A stretch of 50,316 bases of DNA from Methanosarcina sp. GTDB lineage: Archaea > Halobacteriota > Methanosarcinia > Methanosarcinales > Methanosarcinaceae. The notes beneath the pieces are model-generated. The model was not told the origin of the DNA. It saw only the letters and a list, made by a program, of their open reading frames with translations, and made no database searches. Both the position numbers and the translations under genes were made by a program. The DNA is taken from positions 1 to 50,316 of the forward strand of contig PLUB01000083.1 of assembly GCA_003164755.1 (NCBI GenBank), read 5' to 3'. Shown in pieces: positions 7,891-17,360 of the stretch. Position 1 is the first letter of the stretch. Every line of letters begins with the position of its first letter.

Positions 7891-9375
7891 ATATTATTCG
7901 AAAACATCCAATTTCTGGATACTACTTTGAGAGATGGTGAACAAACACCTGGAGTAGCACTGACAAGGGAGAAGAAGCTCTTAATTGCTCGGGCCCTTGA
8001 TGATATGGGAATATCGGTAATTGAGGCAGGTTCTGCGATCACTTCCGCAGGTGAGAGGGAATCTATTAAGGCTGTCGCAAATGAAGGACTGAATGCCGAA
8101 ATTTGCAGCTACTGTAGAATTGTAAAGAGGGACATTGACTATGCTCTTGAATGCGACGTTGACTCCATCCACCTAGTAGTACCGGTTTCAGATCTGCATA
8201 TAAGGACGAAGATCAAAAAGGATCGAGATGCAGTAAGGCAGATAGCTATAGGGGTAACTGAGTATGCCAAAGACCATGGACTTGTTGTGGAACTGAGTGG
8301 AGAAGATGCTTCTCGAGCAGACCTTGGATTTTTAAAAGCTCTGTATGAAGATGGGATGGATGCAGGCGCTGAAAGGTTATGTTTCTGCGATACTGTAGGC
8401 CTTCTGGTGCCTGAAAGAACGACTGAAATTTTCCAAGATTTTTCTTCTTCGCTTAAAGCACCTCTAAGCATTCACTGTCACAATGATTTTGGTCTAGCAA
8501 CTGCAAACACCGTTGCTGCCCTTGCGGCAGGGGCAAAGCAGGCCCATGTAACAGTAAACGGTTTAGGGGAAAGAGCCGGGAATGCATCCATGGAAGAAGT
8601 GGTCATGAGTCTGGAATGGCTCTATAAATATAATACAGGTATCAAGCATGAGATGATCTATAGGACTTCAAGGCTTGTAAGCCGTCTTACAGGAGTGTCT
8701 GTATCTCCGAATAAGGCTCTTGTAGGTGGGAATGCATTTACTCATGAAGCAGGCATTCACGTCCATGGTCTCATTGCCGACAAGTCAACCTACGAGCCCA
8801 TGAACCCCGAATATATCGGACGACAGCGCCAGATAGTACTAGGAAAACATGCCGGTCGAAGCTCTATTACCCTTGCCTTAAAGGAAATGGGTCTTGAGGC
8901 TGATGAAGTACAGACAGAAGAGATTTTCAACAGAGTCAAACAGCTTGGTGACCAGGGGAAACATATAACTGATGCTGATTTGCAAACTATCGCGGAAATT
9001 GTGCTTGATATTTATAGGGAGCCCCTTATTAAATTAGAAGAATTTACTATTGTATCCGGAAACAAGGTGACTCCAACTGCTTCCATAAAGCTTAAAGTGA
9101 ATAATAATATCATTGTAGAGGCTGGAATAGGGAACGGGCCTGTAGACGCTGTAATCAACTCCATCCGAAAAGCTGTAAGTTCCTGTGCTGAAGATATTAT
9201 CCTCGAAGAATATCATGTGGACTCAATCACTGGCGGAACCGATGCCCTTGTGGAAGTAAGGGTAAAACTTTCCAAGAATGGGAAGATGATCACTGCAAGC
9301 GGGGCCAGAACGGACATAATCATGGCCTCTGTGGAGGCTGTAATGAATGGCATGAACCGCCTTATCAATATCTAG
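7891..9375 (+). CDS. leuA: 2-isopropylmalate synthase (or citramalate synthase), LeuA family
   Basis: Condenses acetyl-CoA with a 2-oxo acid in leucine (or, as CimA, isoleucine) synthesis. About 490 residues. The DRE-TIM metallolyase barrel comes first: DTTLRDGEQTPG, metal-binding HCHNDFGLATANTV, and NGLGERAGNASMEE. A C-terminal regulatory LeuA dimer domain follows from about residue 375 (VTPTASIKLKV...GNGPVDAVINSIRK...ARTDIIMASVEAVMNGMNRL). Its presence argues against homocitrate synthase. Start is uncertain: FENIQFLDTTLRDGEQ is clearly coding, yet between the in-frame TGA at 7882 and the TTG inside 'TTLRD' (7927) there is no ATG, GTG or TTG. GAGG lies at 7883-7886, so a rare start (ATA 7891, TTA 7894) or a mutated start is implied. 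Stops are TAG-TGA in tandem. ilvB follows. Confidence 0.85.
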   Translation: MLFENIQFLDTTLRDGEQTPGVALTREKKLLIARALDDMGISVIEAGSAITSAGERESIKAVANEGLNAEICSYCRIVKRDIDYALECDVDSIHLVVPVSDLHIRTKIKKDRDAVRQIAIGVTEYAKDHGLVVELSGEDASRADLGFLKALYEDGMDAGAERLCFCDTVGLLVPERTTEIFQDFSSSLKAPLSIHCHNDFGLATANTVAALAAGAKQAHVTVNGLGERAGNASMEEVVMSLEWLYKYNTGIKHEMIYRTSRLVSRLTGVSVSPNKALVGGNAFTHEAGIHVHGLIADKSTYEPMNPEYIGRQRQIVLGKHAGRSSITLALKEMGLEADEVQTEEIFNRVKQLGDQGKHITDADLQTIAEIVLDIYREPLIKLEEFTIVSGNKVTPTASIKLKVNNNIIVEAGIGNGPVDAVINSIRKAVSSCAEDIILEEYHVDSITGGTDALVEVRVKLSKNGKMITASGARTDIIMASVEAVMNGMNRLINI

Positions 9376-9667
9376 TGAGTTACAGAAAAGATGGAGCCTA
9401 AAAATTTCTCATGGGGACTTTTACATTCCCTCTTTTTTCTGCTGTAGAAATTTTTGAAATAATTAACTCCATATTTTTTGGAGTAAGAGGGGGCCAGTAT
9501 CCGTATGTATCACGATTGATTATGATGTATTTGCAAAATTCAAAACAAAAGATCGTGAGTTTGAGATAAAAAAGTATTTCTGGTAAATAGGCACTAAATT
9601 AAAGCATACTCACTCTCTAGATCATCAAGTCAAATTAACATTTTGAAAATATCTACAGGAGTTTATA
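9376..9667. other. leuA-ilvB intergenic region
   Basis: A pyrimidine-rich tract (9427-9440) after leuA may end its transcript. A small hairpin, ACTCCA/TGGAGT at 9466-9484, lies in the middle. AGGAG precedes the ilvB ATG. No short leader peptide of branched-chain codons, and no riboswitch known to me, is visible. Confidence 0.3.
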
Positions 9668-11362
9668 ATGACAACCGGGTCAGCAGAAAAAATCAATGGT
9701 GCAAAGGCTCTGATAAAATGCCTGGAAAAAGAAGGTGTTGATATCCTCTTTGGATATCCAGGAGGGCAGATAATCCCCTTCTATAATGAACTTTATGATT
9801 CAAACATGCGCCACATACTTGTACGACACGAACAGGCAGCAGCTCATGCTGCGGATGGTTATGCCCGTGCTACTGGAAAGATCGGGGTTTGCGTTTCAAC
9901 CTCAGGTCCCGGAGCGACTAATCTGGTAACTGGCATTGCTACTGCATATATGGACTCAGTACCTATTGTAGCTTTAACAGGCCAGGTTCCAACTTCCATG
10001 ATCGGTAATGACGCTTTCCAGGAAGCAGACATTACGGGAATTACCCAGCCCATTACTAAACACAACTATCTCGTACAGGATGCAAAAGAACTCCCAAGGA
10101 TCTTAAAGGAAGCATTCCATATCGCTTATACCGGAAGACCTGGTCCGGTATTAATTGATCTTCCAAAGGACATTCAGAACACGGAAATTGATTTTTATTA
10201 TCCTGAAAAGGTAGAAATGAGAGGGTATAAGCCCACTTACAAGGGAAATATTCAGCAAATCAAACGCGCTGCTGAAGAAATTTTAAATTCCTCAATGCCC
10301 GTAATTTACGCAGGTGGGGGGGTGATCAGTTCCAATTCCAGCTGTGAACTTGTGGAGTTGGCCGAAACTATAAATGCTCCTGTTACGACCACACTTATGG
10401 GAATAAGTTCAATCCCAACAGATCATCCTCTATATATCGGAATGCTTGGAATGCACGGAAGCAAATACGCTAACTATGCAGTTCAGGAATCCGATCTTAT
10501 CATTGCTGTGGGTGCAAGGTTTGATGACCGAGTGACTGGAAAGCTTGAATCCTTTGCTCCCAATGCAAGAGTTATTCATATTGATGTTGACCCTGCTGAG
10601 ATTTCCAAAAACGTGAAGGTTCACATTCCAATTGTTGGGGATGCAAAACAGGTACTAAAGTCCCTGAATAAATATGTTAAACGCTGCAATTCCGAAGCTT
10701 GGATTGAAAAGATAAACAAGTGGAAAAAGGAGTATCCTCTTACCTATAAGCAGATGTCACCAGATGGTGTGATGCCTCAATTTGTTATCGAGCAAATATC
10801 CAAAGTCTGTAATGATGCAATCATAGTTACGGAAGTTGGACAGCACCAGATGTGGGCAGCTCAGTACTTCAATTACAGAAAGCCCCGCACTTTCATTACA
10901 TCAGGTGGTCTGGGTACAATGGGCTATGGATTTCCTGCAGCCATGGGGGCCAAAGTTGGTAGGCCTGATAAAACTGTTATTGATATTGCCGGAGACGGCT
11001 CTTTTCAGATGAACTCTCAGGAACTTGCAACTGTAGTTCAGAATAAAATCCCTGTTGTTGTCGTGATCCTGAATAATGGTTATCTTGGCATGGTCAGGCA
11101 GTGGCAGGAACTCTTCTATGAAAGACGGTATTCCTGTACATTCATCAAAGGAAGTGTCGATTTTGTGAAGCTGGCTGAAGCTTATGGAGCCCTTGGATTG
11201 CGCGCAGAAAGACCATCTGAAGTTGGGCCTGCAATTGAGGAAGCTGTTAGGTCAGGCAGGCCTGCTGTTGTGGATGTGATAGTTGAGTGCGAGGCAAATG
11301 TTTATCCCATGGTGCCGGCAGGGGCTGCAATAAATGAGATACTTGACCAGGTGGAACACTGA
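9668..11362 (+). CDS. ilvB: Acetolactate synthase, large catalytic subunit
   Basis: ThDP/FAD enzyme that joins two pyruvates (or pyruvate and 2-oxobutanoate), the first common step of valine, leucine and isoleucine synthesis. 564 residues, full length. N-terminal domain: [15 protein letters not shown], the catalytic glutamate in [19 protein letters not shown], and [13 protein letters not shown]. The middle domain, from about residue 190, has the FAD-binding [19 protein letters not shown]. The C-terminal ThDP motif is [12 protein letters not shown]...[16 protein letters not shown]. Start ATG 9668 is preceded by AGGAG. The stop TGA overlaps the ilvN start (ATGA), so the two subunits are translationally coupled. 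Confidence 0.97.
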   Translation: MTTGSAEKINGAKALIKCLEKEGVDILFGYPGGQIIPFYNELYDSNMRHILVRHEQAAAHAADGYARATGKIGVCVSTSGPGATNLVTGIATAYMDSVPIVALTGQVPTSMIGNDAFQEADITGITQPITKHNYLVQDAKELPRILKEAFHIAYTGRPGPVLIDLPKDIQNTEIDFYYPEKVEMRGYKPTYKGNIQQIKRAAEEILNSSMPVIYAGGGVISSNSSCELVELAETINAPVTTTLMGISSIPTDHPLYIGMLGMHGSKYANYAVQESDLIIAVGARFDDRVTGKLESFAPNARVIHIDVDPAEISKNVKVHIPIVGDAKQVLKSLNKYVKRCNSEAWIEKINKWKKEYPLTYKQMSPDGVMPQFVIEQISKVCNDAIIVTEVGQHQMWAAQYFNYRKPRTFITSGGLGTMGYGFPAAMGAKVGRPDKTVIDIAGDGSFQMNSQELATVVQNKIPVVVVILNNGYLGMVRQWQELFYERRYSCTFIKGSVDFVKLAEAYGALGLRAERPSEVGPAIEEAVRSGRPAVVDVIVECEANVYPMVPAGAAINEILDQVEH

Positions 11363-11847
11363 TGAAACACACGCTTGCAGTTCTTGTGGAAAATAAGTCA
11401 GGAGTTCTCTCCAGGGTGGCTTCACTTTTCTCCAGGCGTGGATACAATATTGACAGCTTAGCGGTGGGGGTTACGGAAGACTCCGATATTTCCAGAATAA
11501 CAATTGTTGTTCATGGAGATGACCATGTCCTTGAACAGGTTACAAAGCAGCTGAATAAGCTAGTAGACGTGATCAAAGTTTCGGATATAGGAGGAGAGGA
11601 CACTGTAGAAAGGGAACTTGTTCTCATCAAAGTTGCAGCTAATGTGGATACAAGAGCTGAAATTATACAGATTGCAGATATATTTAGGGCAAAGATAGTG
11701 GATGTGGCCCCCAAGTCAATGATTGTTGAAGTAACTGGAGATGAAAGCAAGGTTCAGGCAATCAAAAAGCTCCTCCGCCAATTTGGGATCAAGGAAATGG
11801 TTAGGACAGGCAAGATTGCCCTTATCCGCAGCCCAAAGAAAGATTAA
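11362..11847 (+). CDS. ilvN: Acetolactate synthase, small regulatory subunit
   Basis: Binds IlvB, activates it and usually mediates valine feedback inhibition. 161 residues, the standard length. An N-terminal ACT domain ([32 protein letters not shown]) is followed by the second ferredoxin-like domain ([20 protein letters not shown] ... [14 protein letters not shown]). The start overlaps the ilvB stop by one base (ATGA). ilvC lies 376 bp downstream, with a family-1 repeat in the gap. Confidence 0.96.
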   Translation: MKHTLAVLVENKSGVLSRVASLFSRRGYNIDSLAVGVTEDSDISRITIVVHGDDHVLEQVTKQLNKLVDVIKVSDIGGEDTVERELVLIKVAANVDTRAEIIQIADIFRAKIVDVAPKSMIVEVTGDESKVQAIKKLLRQFGIKEMVRTGKIALIRSPKKD

Positions 11848-12063
11848 ATAGCAAGAGCAAGTAAAGGAGTTAGCTGCATAATTATTTGTCAAAGATTTAG
11901 GCAGTCTGAAGCCTTTTAATTTCCTGCAAATCTTCACTAATAGCAAGAATGGATTTTCAGGCCTATCTTGAAGCTTCAAAATGCTGTCTTTACCAACAGA
12001 AAGAAACTTTTAATCAGCTTAAATCAATTTAATTTTCAGGAAGGTTAATGTATTAGATATATG

Positions 12064-12154
12064 GAGAAGATTTCGATAAGCCTCTGATTATCATGAGTCA
12101 TTAATATACTATTTAAATCATATGACTAAATTTAGAGGTTTATCGGAATTATCT
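12064..12154 (+). repeat. Family-1 palindromic repeat, copy 5 (upstream of ilvC)
   Basis: Left arm GAAGATTTCGATAAGCCTCT and right arm AGAGGTTTATCGGAATTATC are complementary over about 18 bp. The core carries TCATGAGTCATTAATATACT and CATATGAC. It ends 70 bp before the ilvC start, so it sits where the ilvC promoter should be and separates ilvC from ilvBN. Confidence 0.8.
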
Positions 12155-12223
12155 CGAATATGTCCCAAAATAATATGAGGAATTCTGCTCAAAAACTAAA
12201 TAATTTTTCAGGGGAATCAAGCA

Positions 12224-13231
12224 ATGGTAAAGATAATTAAAGATAATGAAACCACTTTTGATGCGCTCAAAGATAAAACCATCGCAGTAATGGGTTATGG
12301 AAGCCAGGGACATGCTCATGCACTAAACCTCCAAGAGTCCGGTCTCAATGTTATTGTTGGACTCAGGAAAGGCAGTTCCAGCTGGGTAAAAGCCGAAGGT
12401 GACGGCCTAAAGGTAGTGACTGTGGCTGAAGCTGCAAAAGCTGCAGACGTTATCATGATCCTGCTTCCGGACGAAAAGCAGGCTTTTGTCTACTACTCCG
12501 AAATTGAGCCAAACCTGAAAGCTGAAGACGCACTGGTTTTTGCCCACGGCTTCAACATCCACTATAACCAGATCGTGCCCCCGAAAAATTTGGATGTTTT
12601 CATGGTTGCTCCCAAAGGTCCAGGTCATATCGTAAGAAGGACCTACACAGAAGGTATAGGAGTTCCGGGGCTTATTGCAGTCTACCAGGACGCAACCGGA
12701 AAAGCAAGAGATCTTGCTCTTTCCTATGCCAAAGGTATTGGTGCAACCAGGGCAGGCGTTTACGAGACAACCTTCCGTGAGGAAACAGAAACCGATCTTT
12801 TTGGGGAACAGGTGGATCTCTGCGGAGGCCTGTCAGCGCTTATCAAGACAGCTTTTGAAGTGCTTGTAGAGGCAGGCTATCAGCCTGAAATGGCTTATTT
12901 TGAGACCTGTCATGAAGTCAAGCTCATTGTGGATCTCATCTACGAAGGAGGGCTTGAGAGAATGTGGCATTCTGTTTCCAACACTGCTGAATATGGGGGC
13001 ATGACAGTCGGTCCTAAAATAATTAATGGGTACTCCCGCGAAGCTATGTGCAAAGCGCTAGAAAGAATTCAGAACGGCGAATTTGCCAAAGAATTCATTC
13101 TTGAAGGCATGGTCAATCATCCTGTGCTCAAAGCTATGGAACGCCAGGAAAAGGAGCACCAGCTTGAAATTGTTGGGAAGCAAGTTCGGGAATGTATACC
13201 CTGGCTCAACAAAAATATTGACGATGATTGA
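12224..13231 (+). CDS. ilvC: Ketol-acid reductoisomerase (class I)
   Basis: Converts acetolactate or acetohydroxybutyrate to the dihydroxy acid with NAD(P)H and Mg2+. 335 residues, the short class I form. Rossmann motif [13 protein letters not shown]; then HGFNIHY and the active-site loop [21 protein letters not shown]-terminal knotted domain with metal ligands in [10 protein letters not shown] and [15 protein letters not shown], then [11 protein letters not shown] 12224 is downstream of CAGGGGAATCAAGCA (GGGG Shine-Dalgarno). It completes the leuA-ilvB-ilvN-ilvC cluster, though a separate promoter is likely because of the gap and the repeat. Confidence 0.97.
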   Translation: MVKIIKDNETTFDALKDKTIAVMGYGSQGHAHALNLQESGLNVIVGLRKGSSSWVKAEGDGLKVVTVAEAAKAADVIMILLPDEKQAFVYYSEIEPNLKAEDALVFAHGFNIHYNQIVPPKNLDVFMVAPKGPGHIVRRTYTEGIGVPGLIAVYQDATGKARDLALSYAKGIGATRAGVYETTFREETETDLFGEQVDLCGGLSALIKTAFEVLVEAGYQPEMAYFETCHEVKLIVDLIYEGGLERMWHSVSNTAEYGGMTVGPKIINGYSREAMCKALERIQNGEFAKEFILEGMVNHPVLKAMERQEKEHQLEIVGKQVRECIPWLNKNIDDD

Positions 13232-13302
13232 TTATAATACATTGGCCGTCTTTGAACATAAAGTCCATAAATCTAAAAAAAAGTAACTTCAAAGGGAAAA
13301 TA

Positions 13303-13845
13303 ATGCCAAAAAAGGGAGAAAGAAAAGTCATTGATACTATCCTTAATAGACGAAGTGTCCGGGAGTTTATGGATAAACCTGTCAGCAAGGAAGATATAAA
13401 TACAATACTTAATGCAGGCCACTGGGCTCCTTCCGGATTGAACAATCAGCCCTGGCGCTTTATTATCATACGGAACCAGGAAACTATTAAGAGAATCTCG
13501 GAATGCACTCATTATTCAGGTATCGTAGCAGGGGCTCCCCTGCTTATTGCAACTTTTCTGGACACAGAAAATTCCTACAACAGGACAAAGGATATAGAGG
13601 CTATTGGGGCTGCAATCCAGAATATGCTCCTTACGTGCTGTGAATTGGGCCTTGGCGGAGTCTGGCTTGGAGAAATTCTGAATCAAAAAGAGAAAGTAAA
13701 TTATATTCTTGGATGCCCTTCAAATCTTGAGCTTATGTCAGCTCTCGCAATCGGAGAACCGTTTCCAAAGAACAGGACGTCAACACGCAAAGCTCTTAAT
13801 GAAATTGCATTTGATGAAAATTATGGAACGAGATGGGAAGAATAA
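13303..13845 (+). CDS. Nitroreductase-family flavoprotein
   Basis: About 180 residues, FMN-dependent nitroreductase fold: N-terminal VIDTILNRRSVREFMDKPVS (phosphate-binding RRSVR), GHWAPSGLNNQPWRFIII (typical 'aP.a.N.qpw.f.v'), AAIQNMLLTCCELGLGGVWLGE, and a C-terminal SALAIGEP. Cytoplasmic; the substrate cannot be told from sequence. The ATG at 13303 starts the homologous region and has AAAGGG upstream. The open frame continues back to 13228 inside ilvC, but that extension is atypical. It lies 71 bp after ilvC on the same strand and could be co-transcribed; no link to branched-chain synthesis is implied. Confidence 0.88.
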   Translation: MPKKGERKVIDTILNRRSVREFMDKPVSKEDINTILNAGHWAPSGLNNQPWRFIIIRNQETIKRISECTHYSGIVAGAPLLIATFLDTENSYNRTKDIEAIGAAIQNMLLTCCELGLGGVWLGEILNQKEKVNYILGCPSNLELMSALAIGEPFPKNRTSTRKALNEIAFDENYGTRWEE

Positions 13846-14048
13846 CTCAGATTATAGATGGCTGAAACACATGTGAGTAACTGGGTGAATTCCCAGACTA
13901 AGCTCCTGGAAGATTTTCTTTTTTAACTGCACTCCGTGAAAACACATTATTCCATTAAGGATTAAATTTATAAGCCATTTAACATTATAATCAGCTAATT
14001 GAATGCAGTTTGTCTGTCAGTTAACTTGTTCAAATTTTTTCACAATGA

Positions 14049-14120
14049 AGGTCTGTGGTGTAGAGGATATCACTGGAGCTTCCGAAGCTCTGAACCTGGG
14101 TTCGATTCCCAGCAGACCTG
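14049..14120 (+). tRNA. tRNA-Arg (anticodon CCG)
   Basis: A full cloverleaf can be drawn by eye. Acceptor stem AGGTCTG / CAGACCT (14049-14055 with 14113-14119), discriminator G at 14120. D arm GTG...CAC, anticodon stem GGAGC/GCTCT with loop TTCCGAA (anticodon CCG), T arm CTGGG-TTCGATT-CCCAG. No intron and no encoded CCA. It reads CGG codons. A TATA-like TTTATAA lies at about 13970, rather far upstream. Confidence 0.93.
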
Positions 14121-14309
14121 TTACTAAAAGCAGCCAGATTTTGAGACCCAATATAAACTATATTTTAGTACTTTAGGCTGCAGTACTTTGATTATATTTT
14201 AATTAAAGCAATTAAGTCACTTTCTGTATAGGCTTAACGAGGTACGGAATAAAAAAGGATGTGATTATTGAGGGTTTTTATATTGGCTCGCTGTATGGAG
14301 AGGTTATAA

Positions 14310-14534
14310 ATGATTCGTGGATTAGATCGTCGCTTCCTGTGTGTTGGGATAAAGAGGCTCTCTTTGGTCCAATTAATTGTTATAGCATTTGATACTGTAC
14401 GTCCTGATACGGATACTTTTGCCGCTTTTGTGGTTGCTCATTTTGATCATGGCTTTGATTTTGCTACTAAAAGTCGCGCTGGAAAATATTTAGAGGACTT
14501 TGATAAACTCCTAGATTTCATCCTATTCTTATAA
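14310..14534 (+). CDS. Hypothetical small protein (doubtful)
   Basis: A 74-codon frame starting ATG after GGAGAGGTTATAA (possible ribosome site). The sequence (LIVIAFDTVRPDTDTFAAFV, then ATKSRAGKYLEDFDKLLDFI) matches no family I know. It lies in a 680-bp gap between the tRNA and the methyltransferase gene. The Shine-Dalgarno-like GAGAGG gives slight support; it could be a gene fragment. The remaining gap, 14121-14309 and 14535-14803, shows nothing else. Confidence 0.25.
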   Translation: MIRGLDRRFLCVGIKRLSLVQLIVIAFDTVRPDTDTFAAFVVAHFDHGFDFATKSRAGKYLEDFDKLLDFILFL

Positions 14535-14803
14535 CAGGTATATTACATATACAACAGGATGTTTAATTGTGGATTCAAAGTAGACATCAAGAGATCTACT
14601 GACATTTAGGTATGTTTAAATATCAACCGAATAAAAATGGAAGGCCAAAAAATAAGATTTAAGCACTTAAGGTCCAAAATCAAGCACAACATACTTTGTG
14701 GATAAATCAGTAGTTCAGATATTTAGATTTTTAATGCTGTTTGTTTCAAGTTCAACTGCGTAAGTCCAGAGAAATAAACAAAAATTCTCAAAACCGGTAT
14801 GTT

Positions 14804-15412
14804 ATGGTCGAAATAAAGTATGGAAAAGCCCGGGTCAAGCTCGAGGATACAAATCTTATCTATGAACCAGCCGAAGACTCTTTTTTACTTGCCGATGTAG
14901 CCCTTAAGGAAGCAGACCAAGGAATGCGCATTCTTGAAATCGGAACAGGGTCTGGCTTTGTATCTGCTGTACTCCTTGCCAACCTAAAGGATATTAGCCT
15001 AATTGCAACAGAAATTAATCCCCATGCAGCTCGTTGTGCTAAAATAAATGGCTTGGAGTTGATCCGTACAGACCTTTTCAGCGGAATAAGATCCAAAAGC
15101 TCGGAAAAGCGCTTTGACCTTATACTTTTTAATGCACCCTACCTTCCCACTTCTAAGGATGAAAAGGTTCCTGGGTGGTTGAACTATGCTTTTGACGGCG
15201 GTATCAATGGGAGAGAGACCCTCTACCGATTTCTGGATGAAGTAAGAGGCTACACCAGGCCAGGGGGAAAGATTCTTGTACTAATATCCTCAATTACCGG
15301 GTTGGAAGCTGTTATAATAAAGATGAAAAGTGTGGGATTCAAGACTGATATCTTAGAGAGGAAAAAAGTATCTTTCGAAGAGTTGATGGTGGTAAGAGGG
15401 AAACTTTTGTGA
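14804..15412 (+). CDS. HemK/Mtq2-type N5-glutamine methyltransferase
   Basis: SAM-dependent methyltransferase of about 203 residues, without the N-terminal helical domain of bacterial PrmC, as in archaeal and eukaryotic Mtq2-like enzymes that methylate the GGQ glutamine of the release factor. Motifs: YEPAEDSFLLADV, SAM-binding LEIGTGSGFVSA, acidic LIATEINPHAARCAK, and catalytic LILFNAPYLP (N-A-PY in place of NPPY), then RPGGKILVLISS. The start is taken as ATG 14804, where homology begins; the frame is open back to 14741. The usual partner Trm112 is not nearby. The target is inferred from the family. Confidence 0.85.
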   Translation: MVEIKYGKARVKLEDTNLIYEPAEDSFLLADVALKEADQGMRILEIGTGSGFVSAVLLANLKDISLIATEINPHAARCAKINGLELIRTDLFSGIRSKSSEKRFDLILFNAPYLPTSKDEKVPGWLNYAFDGGINGRETLYRFLDEVRGYTRPGGKILVLISSITGLEAVIIKMKSVGFKTDILERKKVSFEELMVVRGKLL

Positions 15413-15504
15413 ATCACAAGAATACTTTGTTACTATCAGATATTTTGAAGATAAACGCAGATGTAGATTTTGTTTTCCTATTTGCTCACTATTATCATTG
15501 AAAG

Positions 15505-15578
15505 CTGGATTGATTTTTTAAGGTACTATCATATTGAGAAAATAGATATATCCTTGTACACATCTGTGGGAAGTGGGT
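15505..15578 (-). repeat. Family-2 repeat, copy C (inverted, 5' part)
   Basis: Read on the minus strand: CCCACTTCCCACAGATGTGT, then ATCTATTTTCTCAATATGAT and AGTACCTTAAAAAATC. It lies about 110 bp before an IS110 relic on the plus strand. Confidence 0.65.
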
Positions 15579-15689
15579 ACTATCATTATTTTCAAGAATA
15601 AAATCCTATTTGATGTTTACTCTGAGGGAGTCACAATCTCGCTCTCAAGTATTTTTCGTCTCAAATTCTATATTCCATAAAATTAAATA

Positions 15690-16165
15690 TGAAGTTCTTC
15701 GAATAAAAGGCTCAAATTAATGGAAGTATTTCTCAATTTACTTCTTTTGAACATTGATTTCATCTTTATTTTGGGTAGGAAGTCGGTTCTAATTTTGGTT
15801 TTCAATAAAGTCTAGAAACGAATCAGTGGATTGCTATAGAAGGCTCAAATGTGACTTGATTAAGGATGTCAAATTGGTTTTTTAGGCAATACCACTGCCC
15901 AATTAATTGGTGATTCAAATTGGTAGAAGCAGTGAACAAGGCTTGTGATTTGAATATTTACAAAAGTTTTTTCCATTCATACCATTCTCTGAATACCAGT
16001 GAAAAACAGCAGCAAAGTTTCGTTAGAGATGATTATGGTATTTTAGCCCTAAAAAGTGAGGTTATATCAGAAAAATGTGGTGCTGTTAAATGTGAATCGT
16101 CAAGTGATTTTTAGGTTCCTGTTTATGGTTCATTGGCAAAGAATCTACCTATTATAATTTTATAC
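15690..16165 (+). pseudogene. IS110-family transposase remnant (5' half)
   Basis: Aligned by eye with 6250-6700, the same blocks appear in order: GAAGTTCTTCGAA, TGATTTCATCTTTATTTT, GGTTCTAATTTTGGTT, GAGATGATTATGG.ATTTTAGCCC and ATCAGAAAAATGTG. The relic ends near GTTCATTGGCAAAGAATC, where the 6250 copy continues into recognisable IS110 coding. A 64-codon open stretch at 15920-16114 is part of it and not a separate gene. Confidence 0.6.
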
Positions 16166-16169
16166 TATC

Positions 16170-16877
16170 TCAATTAATGTAATTTGTATAATTTAGGTTA
16201 TTAAATGTTATTTTAGGAAGAAAACTTATATTTAGGTCATGTGGATTCACACAAGTAATGACAGAAAGTATATATTTCTCATTCAAAATATAACTTGAAT
16301 GGAAGACACTGCTAAGATCAAGTTCTTTATTAAGATTGACTAGCATACTTTTATTTGAAAACTTACTATATGCTTCTTTGAGAGTCCATACAATTAAGAG
16401 GTCATGATCATTTTCGGGATATTTGGTTCTTAAAATTGGTTTGTGCAAGTACCTAAAGATTTTTTTAGGGGGAAACAATTTTTCGAGCTCGATATCAATG
16501 CCAACTTTTATTTTAGATATTGCCAAGGAAGCAATGTTCCCAGCATATGATAGGCATATATGGAGATCTTCATGACCTCGCACATGAACCTTCCCGTATT
16601 CATCTTTATATGTGCTTATGGTAGAAATGGATTGTTCTTTAAATAAACAATATATTATATATTTTAAAACTTTTCTCGAAACTATATACCTTTTCTTAAA
16701 ATAGCTAGTTTTAAATATATCCCTCTCTTCCTTTTCGTTTTCATCGAGGTACTCAGTACTTAAAACATTATAATTATCCAGATCAACCACCAAGATAAGT
16801 ATATCATTCTGTTCCCATAAATTAGGTATATTTTTCAGAGAAATCTGACATGGTAAATTTAAATATCTAATGAACAT
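16170..16877 (-). CDS. Sfp-type 4'-phosphopantetheinyl transferase
   Basis: Transfers phosphopantetheine from CoA to a serine of an acyl or peptidyl carrier protein. 235 residues, the Sfp/HetI/EntD size. N-terminal half: LSTEYLDENEKEERDIFKTS and KKRYIVSRKVLKYIIYCLF (like 'r..R..aR..Lr.lL'), DEYGKVHV, and LHICLSYAGNIASLAIS (like 'fnlSHs...a..a'). C-terminal half: metal-binding VGIDIELE (GIDIE) and WTLKEAYSKFSNK (W..KEA..K). All key residues are present. No carrier protein, NRPS or PKS is in the window. It is very AT-rich and flanked by an IS110 relic and a family-1 repeat, which suggests transfer. No clear ribosome site before ATG 16877. It is unusual in archaea, which lack fatty-acid ACP pathways. 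Confidence 0.8.
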   Translation of the reverse strand: MFIRYLNLPCQISLKNIPNLWEQNDILILVVDLDNYNVLSTEYLDENEKEERDIFKTSYFKKRYIVSRKVLKYIIYCLFKEQSISTISTYKDEYGKVHVRGHEDLHICLSYAGNIASLAISKIKVGIDIELEKLFPPKKIFRYLHKPILRTKYPENDHDLLIVWTLKEAYSKFSNKSMLVNLNKELDLSSVFHSSYILNEKYILSVITCVNPHDLNISFLPKITFNNLNYTNYIN

Positions 16878-17213
16878 TACAACTCACAATATATTTTCTA
16901 CAATCAACCTGTATATAAGATCTTGTTAATAAAATAGAATAAGTTTTAAAAGTCATAGGTCTTTATTCCAGCAAGATATTCCATGAAACTTATGGCCTGG
17001 ACGGAATTACAAGATGAATATATTGCTGATAATTTTTAGAGTTTTGAAGACTGATTTATCACAGTTACCTGACATATCAGTTTTGGACTCCAATATAAAT
17101 ATCTCAAGAAATAATCCTAAAATATATAAACGATAAAGGTATAGGGTATTCGGTCCTTAGCGACTCTACATGGGAGTAATAATATATTTAGCAGTCATAA
17201 TCATGATATTATA

Positions 17214-17305
17214 GAAGATTTCGATAAACCTTCAATTTTCACGAATCATTTTATACATCATTTATATGCACATAACGAAATTCAGAGATTTATTGAAATT
17301 TTCTA
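17214..17305 (+). repeat. Family-1 palindromic repeat, copy 6 (upstream of DUF2551 gene)
   Basis: Left arm GAAGATTTCGATAAACCTTC, then TTTTCACGAATCATTTTATA and TTTATATGCACATAACGAAA, then right arm CAGAGATTTATTGAAATTTT. It ends about 55 bp before the CTG start of the next gene. Confidence 0.8.
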
Positions 17306-17360
17306 TGATATAATACAAGGTATTTATAACTCAAAATATCGTTAACTGAGGTGTACAAAA

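Noticed and set aside
13228..13302. N-terminal extension of the nitroreductase overlapping ilvC
   Set aside because: Homology begins at MPKKGERKVIDTILNRRSVR (13303), and the upstream part is unlike nitroreductase N-termini.
14310..14534. Possible gene next to the tRNA
   Set aside because: Kept only as a low-confidence frame: no family is recognised and codon pattern is not convincing.
15920..16114. 64-codon open frame as a small protein
   Set aside because: It overlaps a stretch paralogous to the IS110 relic at 6450-6700 and is best seen as part of that relic.
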